This document shows, piece after piece, positions 1-10,048 of a DNA stretch of 64,000 nucleotides. Source of the stretch: Streptomyces bacillaris (GTDB lineage Bacteria > Actinomycetota > Actinomycetes > Streptomycetales > Streptomycetaceae); contig NZ_CP029378.1 in assembly GCF_003268675.1 (NCBI RefSeq), forward strand, positions 7,192,001 through 7,256,000, in the 5' to 3' direction. Within the stretch, counting starts at the first letter, position 1. Each line of letters opens with the position of its first letter. The notes under the pieces are model-generated. The model was not told the DNA's origin, made no database searches, and saw nothing but the letters and a program-made list of their open reading frames with translations. The position numbers and the translations under genes were made by a program.

Positions 1-302
1 AGGTCCAGGGCGGTCAGGGCGGTGTCCTCACTGTCCAGCACGGTGTAGACGATGACGTTCCGGCCCTGTGTCACCAACTCCCGTAGCGTGCCGAAGTCCG
101 CTCCGACCTCGCTCGGTTGGAGGTCGAGCACCACCACGTCCGCGTCCCGTCCCGGCCCGTGGAGGGCGGCGGAGATGTCCGTGCCGACGGCGAGCAGCCG
201 CACCGGCGGGTCGGCGACGGCGTACCAGGCGGCGATGCCGGCCGCCACCACCGGGTGGTCGTCGATGACGGCGACCGTCACGACGGGGGACTGCGGGCTC
301 AT
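1..302 (-). CDS. Response regulator, receiver domain (partial, cut by window edge)
   Basis: The first 100 residues of a reverse-strand gene that runs off the left edge. They form a CheY-like receiver domain: the acidic pair D14-D15 in VAVIDDHPVVAAGIAAW, and the likely phosphoacceptor D60 in VVVLDL. The DDHPVV opening is typical of NarL/FixJ response regulators, so a LuxR-type DNA-binding domain probably lies outside the window. The ATG at 302 was chosen because the coding pattern begins there. The upstream region towards the FKBP gene contains a tandem 10-bp repeat. No kinase is visible, so the stimulus is unknown. Confidence 0.8.
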   Translation of the reverse strand, partial: MSPQSPVVTVAVIDDHPVVAAGIAAWYAVADPPVRLLAVGTDISAALHGPGRDADVVVLDLQPSEVGADFGTLRELVTQGRNVIVYTVLDSEDTALTALD

Positions 303-387
303 GGGTAAGGGGGCTCCTCTCCGGGAGTGAACAGGACTTCTCTCCGGGGCCGGACTGCCTTGAATGTACGTGCCACCCTTGGTGCGG

Positions 388-447
388 GCCGTCCCATGCC
401 GTCCCATGCCGTCCCTGCCCGTCCCACGCCGTCCCGGGCCGTCACGA
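388..447. repeat. Six-copy tandem 10-bp repeat
   Basis: Six consecutive 10-base units of GCCGTCCCAT type start at 388, 398, 408, 418, 428 and 438. The first two are identical and later ones diverge at one to three positions. The array lies in the intergenic region between the divergent response regulator and FKBP genes. A 10-base period places each unit on about the same face of the helix. Confidence 0.8.
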
Positions 448-551
448 GGATCCGCGGAACTCCCGCGTTAGCGTGATCGCCTGCCGCATGGAAGGTCCAT
501 GTGCCCGGTCGGCCCGTGCGAGGGAGGCCGGTGGCGAGCGATGGGGCCGTG

Positions 552-956
552 ATGAGCGAACTGACGAAGCCCGTGATCGAGGTTCCGGAGGGGGACGCCC
601 CCGACGAACTGACGGTCCGGGACCTGGTGGTCGGGGACGGGCCCGAGGCGCGGCCGGGACGGGTCGTCCAGTTGCACTACGTGGGGGTGACGTTCGCGTC
701 CGGGAGGGAGTTCGACTCCTCCTGGGAGCGGGACCAGCCGTTCAAGTTCGCCGTGGGCGGAGGCAGGGCCATCAAGGGCTGGGACCGGGGCGTGAGGGGC
801 ATGAGGGTCGGCGGGCGACGCGAGATCATCGTTCCGCCGCGTCTCGGCTACGGCAAGCAGTCACCCTCTCCGCTGATCCCGGCGGGCTCGACGCTGATCT
901 TCGTCGTGGACCTGCTCACGGTGGTGGGGGGACCGCCGGAGAAAGGCCGGGCCTGA
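552..956 (+). CDS. FKBP-type peptidyl-prolyl cis-trans isomerase
   Basis: A 134-residue single-domain cytosolic FKBP that catalyses cis-trans isomerisation of Xaa-Pro bonds. It shows the family signatures VQLHYVGVTFASGREFDSS, the IKGWDRGVRGMRVGGRRE segment, and the end motif PAGSTLIFVVDLL. There is no signal peptide or membrane segment. The ATG at 552 starts the MSELTKP-type N terminus common in Streptomyces homologues; an in-frame ATG at 501 would add 17 residues of low-quality sequence. It appears monocistronic. Confidence 0.93.
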   Translation: MSELTKPVIEVPEGDAPDELTVRDLVVGDGPEARPGRVVQLHYVGVTFASGREFDSSWERDQPFKFAVGGGRAIKGWDRGVRGMRVGGRREIIVPPRLGYGKQSPSPLIPAGSTLIFVVDLLTVVGGPPEKGRA

Positions 957-1112
957 CGGGCTCGCCCGGGCCGCGGAGGCCCGTCCGACGCCGCAGCGTC
1001 GCGGTTTCGGGCTGCTCGCGGACGGGGGCTGACGTCCGGTCCGGGAGATCGGGAATCGGCTGCTCTCCTCGCACCCCGGCCATAGGCTGTGCCGGGAGAA
1101 CAAGGGGAGACG

Positions 1113-2426
1113 ATGATCGACTATCTCAAGGCGACCGTTCCGGTGTGGACGCTCGCGACGGGGGACGTCCGGGTGCCCGCAGTGGCCGGGGACGGGCCGA
1201 TGACGGCCGAGCGCCTGGGTGAACTGCGGGGGGTGCTGGCCGCCTTGGCCGACCGGCCGATCGCCACGTTGGAGGCACATCCGCTGCCCGACAAGCTCGA
1301 CCGCGGTCGGGGCATCGCGCTCGAGGCCGCGAGCCCTCTGGCGCAGCACCTGTCGGAACTCGTCACGCGGACCGCGCGGAGTTCGTCCACGGCGGCCAAG
1401 GCGACCGCCGGCGGCGAGACCCTGTATCGCATGGTCGTTCCGGCGAAGTTCGCCGCCCAGTTCGATCAGGGTTTCATCTGCTCGATGGGATCGAGGGCGA
1501 TGGCCGGTGGTGTCCGTGGGCCGCTCGTGGACACCACCGGCAAGATCGTCTCCGGCGTGACGTTCCTGCCGGTCGGCCGCACGGCAGCAGTCGGCGCCGT
1601 CGGTGGAGCCGGTGCGACAGCCGGTGTCGCGGCCGCCGGGAGCGCCGCGCTCACCGTGGCCGCGCCGTTCGTGCTCATGGCTGTGGCGGTGGGGGTGAGC
1701 GCGCACGCCGACCGCAAGCGTCAGCAGGCGATCGAGCACATTACGGAACTGCTGGAGCAGTTGCGGGAAGAGAAGCTCGATGACGAGCACAGCGCACTCG
1801 ACGGCTGCCGCGATGCCATCGACAAGGCCACGGCCATCCTGCTCGACCAGGGCAAGCTCGGCATCTCGCTCGGGCTGGACTCGGCGGTGCACGCCATCAA
1901 CACGGCGCTGGGCGCCGCCGACCGCCGTCTCGCCCGGTGGCGGAGCGCCCTGGACAAGCTCCCTGCCGGTGAGGCCGTCGAGATCGGTACGTTGACCAAG
2001 TCGTTCCCCGGCATCGACGAGGAGGGCGGCCGGTTCCGTGCACACCTCGAACTCGCCGCCCTGGCTGCCGCGTTGAAGCGGCGGGTCAACGTGCTGCAGG
2101 CCGTCGAGCACGCCCAGAACGACCCTGACAACCTGTTCGATAGCTTCACTCGTGCTCTCCGGCGCGACCAACAGCGCCTCGAAGAGCTGGAGTCGGGGAT
2201 CGCCGACGTCCTCGTGCGCCTGTCGGCGCTGGAGTTGGCCCGCCCGGGCGGTCTGCGGCCGCCCGTGTTCACACCGGGTGAGGTCGATCGCCTGATGCGC
2301 GCCATGTACCGGATCCGCCGGTTGGGTGACGATGTCGCGGGCGGGAGCCGCGTCGCCGACGTGGTGATCGAGATGGCCCGTGAGAGGGACGGCTCGCTGG
2401 TGGTGTTCCCGGCGGTTCCCGCCTAG
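1113..2426 (+). CDS. Hypothetical protein with Gly/Ala-rich hydrophobic centre
   Basis: A 437-residue protein I do not recognise. The start is the ATG at 1113 behind the strong ribosome binding site AGGGGAG (1103-1109). A long Gly/Ala-rich hydrophobic stretch at about residues 155-195 could form one or two membrane helices. It is followed by a charged, probably coiled-coil segment with HITELLEQLREEKLDDEHSA. The rest is mostly helical and soluble in character, with no catalytic motif. The TAG stop lies inside the left end of a 71-bp perfect palindrome. It may be a membrane-interacting or toxin-like protein, but no function can be assigned. Confidence 0.75.
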   Translation: MIDYLKATVPVWTLATGDVRVPAVAGDGPMTAERLGELRGVLAALADRPIATLEAHPLPDKLDRGRGIALEAASPLAQHLSELVTRTARSSSTAAKATAGGETLYRMVVPAKFAAQFDQGFICSMGSRAMAGGVRGPLVDTTGKIVSGVTFLPVGRTAAVGAVGGAGATAGVAAAGSAALTVAAPFVLMAVAVGVSAHADRKRQQAIEHITELLEQLREEKLDDEHSALDGCRDAIDKATAILLDQGKLGISLGLDSAVHAINTALGAADRRLARWRSALDKLPAGEAVEIGTLTKSFPGIDEEGGRFRAHLELAALAAALKRRVNVLQAVEHAQNDPDNLFDSFTRALRRDQQRLEELESGIADVLVRLSALELARPGGLRPPVFTPGEVDRLMRAMYRIRRLGDDVAGGSRVADVVIEMARERDGSLVVFPAVPA

Positions 2427-2493
2427 GGCCTGTCGTCAAACTGCCGCCTGCCGTGCGACGCCCGGCAGGCGGCAGTTTGACGACAGGCCCTAG
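2423..2493. mobile_element. MITE-like 63-bp palindrome flanked by CTAG
   Basis: Two perfectly complementary 31-base arms (2423-2453 and 2463-2493) surround a 9-base loop. The outer four bases of each arm are CTAG, which fits a CTAG target duplication around a 63-bp element with GGCCTGTCGTCAAACTGCCG termini. The first CTAG supplies the stop codon of the upstream gene. It would also act as a very stable transcription-ending hairpin. No transposase is present. Calling it a miniature element is inference from structure; an unusually long terminator is the alternative. Confidence 0.6.
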
Positions 2494-2535
2494 CCGCGCT
2501 CGGAAGCGGGTGGGACCGAGCCGACCCCCGACATG

Positions 2536-2573
2536 CCGTGGGGCCGGTGCGCGCACACGCACCGGCCCCACGG
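2536..2573. terminator. Perfect 16-bp hairpin terminator at the 3' end of katG
   Basis: A perfect 16-bp stem (CCGTGGGGCCGGTGCG at 2536-2551 with its complement at 2558-2573) and a 6-base loop sit 13 bp past the katG stop. It should end katG transcription and may also act on read-through from the forward gene on the left. Confidence 0.85.
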
Positions 2574-2586
2574 ACGCGGCAGCAGG

Positions 2587-4842
<2,256 letters not shown>

Positions 4843-5239
4843 GGGAAATCCTTCCGGACCCGGCGGGTCGTGGGGCGCTGAACGGGGGAGGAGGATTCGG
4901 GCCGTGCAGAAGGGGCACGCTGGGGTGGGAAGGCTCGCCGTGAGCCGGACCGAGGTCTCGCGGACCGCCGCACCGGGTGGTCCCGGGCGATGGTGGCGAG
5001 GAGGGTGCTCGGCCGACGGGCGGCGCCGCGCGGTGGTCCGGCGGTGTTCCGTCGCATGTCTCTGCTGCCGTACCGGAGTCTTCCTGTCTCTTGGATGTCG
5101 CCGGGATCGATCCTACAATGGACATCGTCTAAGTCAAGAAGCGCACTAAGTATAGCGATCGGGTACGGCGCCGTGGGATCCTTCCGCGCATCGCATGGCC
5201 CGAAACGAAGCCCTCCGTGAAACGAGGCAGGTGAATCGA
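4843..5239. promoter_or_regulatory. Divergent katG-fur intergenic region
   Basis: About 400 bp without a convincing gene. The part nearest katG (4843-5100) would be an unusually long katG leader of about 260 bases if the promoter at 5109-5137 is used. No riboswitch was recognised. The fur-proximal part (5141-5239) is more AT-rich and must hold the forward promoter; I could not fix its boxes. Confidence 0.6.
5109..5137 (-). promoter_or_regulatory. Candidate katG promoter with overlapping Fur-type operator
   Basis: Read on the reverse strand, TTGACT (5137-5132) and TAGGAT (5114-5109) are separated by 17 bp, a good vegetative promoter pointing at katG. The spacer contains an imperfect inverted repeat, GACTTAGACGATGTC (5135-5121), whose position would let a Fur/CatR repressor block polymerase. 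The promoter boxes are seen directly; the operator role is inference from the neighbouring regulator. Confidence 0.6.
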
Positions 5240-5650
5240 GTGAGCGACCTCCTTCAGCGGCTGCGGGGCCGTGGCTGGCGGCTGACCTCCCAGCGGCGTG
5301 TCGTCGCGGAGGTCCTCGACGGCGACCATGTGCACCTGACGGCGGACGAGGTGCATGTACGGGCCGCCGCCAAACTCCCCGAGATCTCCCGCGCCACCGT
5401 CTACAACACGCTGGGGGAGCTGGTCGCGCTCGGAGAGGTGCTGGAGGTCTCCACCGTCGGCCGCGCCAAGCGCTACGACCCGAACGCGCGCCGCCCCCAC
5501 CAGCACCTGGTCTGCTCCGGCTGCGGCACGGTCCGCGACGTCCTCCCGGCGGGCGACGCCCTCGGTGATCTGCCCGAGTCCGAGCGGTTCGGCTTCACCG
5601 TCGGCTCGGTGGAGATGACCTACCGCGGCCTCTGCCCGGCCTGCGCCTGA
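5240..5650 (+). CDS. Fur-family regulator (CatR/FurA type)
   Basis: A 136-residue metal-dependent repressor of the Fur/PerR superfamily, with an N-terminal winged helix (RLTSQRRVVAEVL; recognition region RATVYNTLGELV). The C-terminal metal-binding and dimer domain carries H87/H89 in HQHL and two CxxC pairs (C92/C95 and C132/C135) for structural zinc. The GTG at 5240 was chosen because GAGGCAG (5224-5230) sits at correct spacing; the GTG at 5231 is too close to it. Divergence from katG suggests it senses peroxide or iron and represses katG and itself. CatR and FurA cannot be separated from sequence alone. Confidence 0.93.
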   Translation: MSDLLQRLRGRGWRLTSQRRVVAEVLDGDHVHLTADEVHVRAAAKLPEISRATVYNTLGELVALGEVLEVSTVGRAKRYDPNARRPHQHLVCSGCGTVRDVLPAGDALGDLPESERFGFTVGSVEMTYRGLCPACA

Positions 5651-5696
5651 GCGGGCCGACGCCTCCGCGGGAGAGCCCGTCCGAAGCGGTGTCCCT

Positions 5697-6886
5697 CTAC
5701 AGCAGTGCCCGGCCCTCGCCCCGATAGGTGGGCAGTACGTCGACGACGCGGTCGCCGTCCACGAGATGGAGCGCGTTCACGCGCTCGCACAGCTCCCCGG
5801 CCTTGGTGTGCCGGAACCAGACCCGGTCACCGATGGCCAGCCCTGCCGCGCCCGGACCGGTCAGCGGCGTCTGGACCTCGCCCGCGCCCTCCAGCCGGGT
5901 CAGCCGCAGGCCCGGCGGCCAGACCGGGGTGGGGAGCCGGTCGCGGCCCGCCGCGCCCGAGGCGGGCCAGCCGCCCCGAGCACGGTCGCGCGGGCGGCGG
6001 ACGGGCGCCGGACGACGGACTGGACGAAGAACGCCGCGGGCCGGGGCCGGAAGCCGCGGTAGGTGTCGAAGAGGGTCGGCGCGTACAGACCCGACCCCGC
6101 GCCCAGTTCGGTGACGGCGGCCTCGGCGGCGGTGGACTCCAGGCTGCCGGTCCCGCCGCCGTTGACGAACTCCAGCGGCGCCACCTCCCGTACGGCCGCG
6201 ACCACCGCCGCACGACGGAGCCGTAGTTCACGCCGGGAGACCCCCTGCAACACCCGGATCGCCGCACGCCTTAGCGGTGCGCCGGGGGCGCTGTCACCGA
6301 CTCCGGCGATCTGGGCCTCGTACGCCATCACCCCGACCAGCCGCAGGCCGGAGCGCGCGACCACGGCCCGCGCGAGATCCCGGGCCTGGGCGGGGGTGTG
6401 CAGCGGCGATCGGTGCGTGCCGAAGTGCAGCCTGCCGCCGAGGGAGGTGAGCGAGGCGTCGAGATCGAGACAGACCCGCAGTGGCCGGCCGCCCGCCGCG
6501 GCGGCTGCGGCGATCCGGTCCAGGTGCGCCGGGCAGTCGGCCATCACGGTGACCCGGGCCGCGAGCGCCGGGTCCGCCGCCAGTCGGCGCAGGGCGTCGT
6601 CGTCGGCGGTCGGGTAGCCGACCAGCACATCGTCGAACTCCTCGGCGAGCCACAGGGCTTCGGGCAGGGTGAAGGCGAGGATGCCCGCGAAGCCGGGCAG
6701 GGCGAGCACCGAGCGGAGGACGGACCGGCACCGTACCGACTTGCCGGCGACCCGGATCGGCTTGCCCCCGGCCCGGCGGCGCATGGACTCCGCGTTGTGG
6801 TGGAGGGCCCGGAGGTCCAGCACCGCGAACGGTGGCCGGATCTCGCGGGTGGCCCGGTCGAGGGCGGTGAAGTCGACGGTGTTCAC
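5697..6886 (-). pseudogene. PLP-dependent D-threonine-aldolase/alanine-racemase-like gene, frameshifted near its 3' end
   Basis: This encodes an about 396-residue protein of the amino-acid deaminase/aldolase family (alanine racemase N-terminal fold with a D-threonine aldolase-like metal domain). FAVLDLRALHHNAESMRRRA and RVAGKSVRCRSV provide the PLP lysine region, and FVNGGGTGSLE is the phosphate-binding loop. The frame breaks in a CCCC run at 5974-5977. Restoring one base recovers the conserved VLGGGWPASGAAGRDRL segment and an intact C terminus to the stop at 5697. The span of 1190 bases is one short of a whole number of codons. The GTG start overlaps the stop of the upstream flavin oxidase gene (GTGA), so the two form an operon. 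This could be a true mutation or a homopolymer assembly error. Confidence 0.85.
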
Positions 6887-8229
6887 GGGCGGTCGGTCCT
6901 TCCGGTACGGGGACGGGCGGGCGCCGCACCGACCGGGCCGAGGACCCGGGCCACGTAGTCGTTGGTGAACACACCGTCCGGGTCGAGACGGGCCCGTACG
7001 GCCTGGAAGTCCTGCCAGCCGGGGTAGCGGGGGGCCAGCGTGCCGGAGGTCTGGAAGTGGCGCTTGCCCCAGTGCGGGCGGCCCCCGTACTCGTCCATGA
7101 TGGCTTCGACAGCGCGGAAGAACGCCTCGTACTCGGCCCGTACGACCTGGTGGACCGCGAGATAGGCGGTGTCGCGGCCGTACGCGGTGGAGAGGAAGGC
7201 GTCGTCGGGCGCGGTGAACCGCAGCTCGATCGGGAACAGCACGGGCAGCCGCCGGTCGGTGATCAGCGCCCGGACCCGCTCCAGCGCCTCGGCGGCGTGG
7301 ACGCGCGGGATCGCGTACTCCATCTCCGTGAACCGGACCCGCCGCCGGTGCGCGTAGACCCGGTGGCTGTCGTCGAGCTGCTCGTAACGGCCGACCGCGC
7401 CGGTGACCGCACGGGCGATCCCCGGAACCGCACGGGGGAAGAGACGGCCCAGGTGGCAGGCGGCGCCCAGGCCCGCGTTGCTGAGCACGTCGTCGTTCCA
7501 CCACGCGGAGACCCGGCCCGGCGGAGCCGCCGGGCGGTCGGTACGGCGCGAGGCATAGGTCAGGACCTGGTCCGTGTGCGGCAGCGCCATGACCTCGAAG
7601 TGGTCGTACGTGGCCACGAGCGCGTCCAGATCGGCCAGCACCTCGCCCACCGGGCGCAGCTCGTCCACCCGGTGGACACGGAATGCGGGGACACAGCGCA
7701 GCGTGTACTCGGAGATCACGCCGAGCGCCCCGAGCGAGACCCGGGCCGCGCGCCAGGCGTCCGGGTCGCCCGCCTCGTCGATCTCGACGACCTCGCCGGT
7801 CGCGGTGACCAGCCGGCAGCCGACGACATTGGCCGACAGATTGGGGAAGCGCTCCCCGGTGCCGTGGGTGGCGGTGGCCATCGCCCCGGCCAGGGACTGC
7901 GTGTCGATGTCGCCCTGGTTCTCCAACGCCAGCCCGTGCCGGTGGAGTTCGGCGGTCAGTCGGTGCAGCTTGATACCGGCCTCGATCCGCACCAGACCGG
8001 TCGCCCGGTCGACGTCGAGGACGCGCCCCATGCCGCTCTGGTCCACCATGACGCCATCGGTGAGACAGGTGTCGGTGAACGAGTGCCCGCTGCCCACCGG
8101 CCGGACCCGCAGTCCGTCCCGGGCCGCGCGGGCGAGCGCCTCGCTCAACTGCTCCTCGCTCGCCGGGCGTTCGACGCGGGTGGGGGAACAGCTCTGCTGG
8201 CGGGCCCAGTTGCGCCACTTCTCCGCCAC
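6883..8229 (-). CDS. FAD-linked oxidase, D-arabinono-1,4-lactone oxidase/alditol oxidase family
   Basis: A 448-residue VAO-type flavoprotein. The N-terminal FAD domain has the RPVGSGHSFTD motif, whose H49 matches the histidine that covalently binds FAD in alditol oxidases. GAMATATHGTG and LGALGVISEYTL follow. The C-terminal ALO domain ends with the typical PHWGKRH, DPDGVFTNDYV pattern. It probably oxidises a sugar alcohol or aldonolactone with oxygen as acceptor. The GTG at 8229 has AAGGAGAC (8242-8235) in front. It overlaps the frameshifted aldolase-like gene by 4 bp and diverges from a LysR gene, so a small catabolic operon under LysR control is likely. Confidence 0.9.
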   Translation of the reverse strand: MAEKWRNWARQQSCSPTRVERPASEEQLSEALARAARDGLRVRPVGSGHSFTDTCLTDGVMVDQSGMGRVLDVDRATGLVRIEAGIKLHRLTAELHRHGLALENQGDIDTQSLAGAMATATHGTGERFPNLSANVVGCRLVTATGEVVEIDEAGDPDAWRAARVSLGALGVISEYTLRCVPAFRVHRVDELRPVGEVLADLDALVATYDHFEVMALPHTDQVLTYASRRTDRPAAPPGRVSAWWNDDVLSNAGLGAACHLGRLFPRAVPGIARAVTGAVGRYEQLDDSHRVYAHRRRVRFTEMEYAIPRVHAAEALERVRALITDRRLPVLFPIELRFTAPDDAFLSTAYGRDTAYLAVHQVVRAEYEAFFRAVEAIMDEYGGRPHWGKRHFQTSGTLAPRYPGWQDFQAVRARLDPDGVFTNDYVARVLGPVGAAPARPRTGRTDRP

Positions 8230-8386
8230 TACGGTCTCCTTCGTTCGCGGTGATCGAGGTGTTCGAGCCGTTCGAGGCGCTTGAGGTGTTCGAAGCCTGT
8301 TCGCGTCCTGGGGCGACCGTAGGGGCGCCCGCGTTCCGGAGGGAAACAACGAATCGGGCGTGCGTCTACCATCAGAGGTTGTGGAT

Positions 8387-9301
8387 GTGGCCACGCAGAA
8401 ACTGCGGAACTTCGTCGTCGTGGCGGAAGAGCTGAACCTCAGCCGGGCGGCACCCCGCCTCTTCGTCACCCAGCAGGCGCTCAGCAAGCAGCTCCGCGAC
8501 CTCGAAGAGGCCGTCGGCGTGCGGCTGCTGGACCGTTCCACGCGCCGAATGGCGCTGACCCCGGCCGGGGAAGTGTTCCTGGCCTCGGTCAGGGAGGCGC
8601 TCGCCGTGCTGGACGCCGGAGTGGCCGCGGCGCGGAGCGCGGGCCCGGGGGGCAGGGTCCGCCTGGGGTTCCTCATGGGCGGTGCGCTGGAGCTGACCAC
8701 GCCGATCCTGGCCGCGTTCTCGGCGCGGTGCCCGGACATCGAGCTGGAGCTGCACGAGACCGGCCTCGCCGACCCCTCCGCCGGGCTGGCCGACGGCTCC
8801 TCGGACGTCGCGATCGTCCGGCTCCCGCTCGCCCTGCCCGATCTCGACGTGCTGCCGCTCTTCGTGGAGCCCCTGGTCGTCGCGCTGCCGCCGCACCACC
8901 GGCTGGCCGGGCGGGCGAGCCTCACCGCCGAGGACGTGATCGACGAACCGCTGGCCGTCGGCCGTACTGCCGACGCGGTCTGGCGGCGCTACTGGACCCT
9001 GGACGAACAGCGTGGCGGCCGCCCGCCCGGCCTCGTCCGGGAGACCACCACCCACACCGAGGAGCTGCAGCTCGTCGCCGCCGGCCTGGCCTGCTCGATC
9101 ACGGTGGCCGGTGCCCGGCGCCACACCCCGCTCGCGGGCGTACGGTACGTCCCGCTCACCGGGGTCCCCGGTTCCACGGTGGCCGTCGCCCGGCGGCGGG
9201 GGCAGGGCGGCCCGGACGTGGAACGGTTCGTGGCCGTCGCCCGGGAGGTACGCGACCGGGAGAGCGCGATCGTGCGCGCCATCGAGGCCCCGTTGGTCTG
9301 A
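8387..9301 (+). CDS. LysR-family transcriptional regulator
   Basis: A 304-residue LysR regulator: an N-terminal winged helix-turn-helix (LRNFVVVAEELNLSRAAPRL, QQALSKQLRDLEE), a linker helix, then a two-lobed effector domain from about residue 85 (RVRLGFLMGGALELT). The GTG at 8387 is preferred over GTGs at 8360 and 8381 because AGAGG (8374-8378) is correctly spaced. It is transcribed away from the flavin oxidase/aldolase operon, the classic arrangement for a LysR protein controlling its divergent neighbours. The inducer is unknown. Confidence 0.92.
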   Translation: MATQKLRNFVVVAEELNLSRAAPRLFVTQQALSKQLRDLEEAVGVRLLDRSTRRMALTPAGEVFLASVREALAVLDAGVAAARSAGPGGRVRLGFLMGGALELTTPILAAFSARCPDIELELHETGLADPSAGLADGSSDVAIVRLPLALPDLDVLPLFVEPLVVALPPHHRLAGRASLTAEDVIDEPLAVGRTADAVWRRYWTLDEQRGGRPPGLVRETTTHTEELQLVAAGLACSITVAGARRHTPLAGVRYVPLTGVPGSTVAVARRRGQGGPDVERFVAVAREVRDRESAIVRAIEAPLV

Positions 9302-9320
9302 TCGGGGCCTCGACGGTCCA

Positions 9321-9358
9321 GGAGCACCCTGTCGGTTCGGTCGTTCCCGGGGTGCTTC
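9321..9358. terminator. Hairpin terminator between convergent genes
   Basis: AGCACCC (9323-9329) pairs with GGGTGCT (9350-9356), with further pairs outside. It lies in the 78-bp gap between the convergent LysR and TetR genes and can serve both. Confidence 0.65.
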
Positions 9359-9379
9359 CGTGCCTCGGGGGGCGTGCCC

Positions 9380-9970
9380 TCAGGGAGCGAGCAGGGCGGT
9401 GAGCATCCGCCGTACGACCAAGGTCAGTTCGGCCGGGTCCGGTGCCGGGCGGCTCGCGGCCGGGGCCCCGGCGAGGCGGTCGTACAGCAGGCCGTCGGTC
9501 CAGGCGACGAGCAGGTCCGCCGCCTGTTCCGGGTCGGGGGCGCCGAGCGAGGCCAGCAGCGTGGCGGCCCTGGCTCGTGCGGCGCGGCCGCCGGTCTCCA
9601 GGTCGGCGCGGAGTTCCGGGCGGCGGGTCGCCTCCAGGCTCAGTTCGAAGCGGGCCAGCTGTCGGTCGCGTTCCGTGGTCAGCCAGTGGTGCAGCAGCGC
9701 GGCGAGGGCCTCGGCGGCGGAGTCCGGATCCGGGGTGCCGTGCTCCTTCTCCCAGAGGTCCACATCGGTGACCGTCAGCGCGGCCAGGCGGAGGTAACAG
9801 GCGCTGATCAGGGCGGATCGCGTGCGGAAGTAGTACGACGTGCTGCCGGCGGGCAGCCCCGCCGCCGTGTCGACCGCGCGATGGGTCAGGCCGCGCAGGC
9901 CTGCGGCGGCCACGGTGGCGATGGCGGTGTCGGCGATCAGGTCCCGGCGGTCGGGAAGAGGAGCAGGCAT
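9380..9970 (-). CDS. TetR-family regulator
   Basis: A 196-residue TetR-type repressor. The N-terminal helix-turn-helix covers about residues 10-55 (LIADTAIATVAAAGLRGLTH, then GLPAGSTSYYFRTRSALI), and the C-terminal ligand domain is helical. It starts at the ATG at 9970, directly beside two near-identical palindromes shared with the divergent flavin monooxygenase gene. It most likely represses itself and the monooxygenase/membrane-protein pair until an aromatic or drug-like ligand binds. Confidence 0.9.
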   Translation of the reverse strand: MPAPLPDRRDLIADTAIATVAAAGLRGLTHRAVDTAAGLPAGSTSYYFRTRSALISACYLRLAALTVTDVDLWEKEHGTPDPDSAAEALAALLHHWLTTERDRQLARFELSLEATRRPELRADLETGGRAARARAATLLASLGAPDPEQAADLLVAWTDGLLYDRLAGAPAASRPAPDPAELTLVVRRMLTALLAP

Positions 9971-9978
9971 GGTCCGCA

Positions 9979-9994
9979 CTCTATAGGTGTAGAG
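9979..9994. promoter_or_regulatory. TetR operator copy 1
   Basis: CTCTATAGGTGTAGAG is a 16-bp palindrome with one imperfect pair. It lies 9 bp upstream of the TetR start, where binding would block TetR transcription. It matches copy 2 at 15 of 16 positions. Confidence 0.75.
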
Positions 9995-10007
9995 TTCGGA
10001 GCGTGAT

Positions 10008-10025
10008 CCTCTACAGGTGTAGAGG
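10008..10025. promoter_or_regulatory. TetR operator copy 2
   Basis: CCTCTACAGGTGTAGAGG is a perfect 18-bp palindrome just upstream of the monooxygenase ribosome binding site (GGGGAGG at 10033-10039). Its centre is 30 bp from that of copy 1, about three helical turns, so two dimers would bind the same face of the DNA. Confidence 0.8.
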
Positions 10026-10048
10026 GCGTGTGTGGGGAGGCGTTCCTT

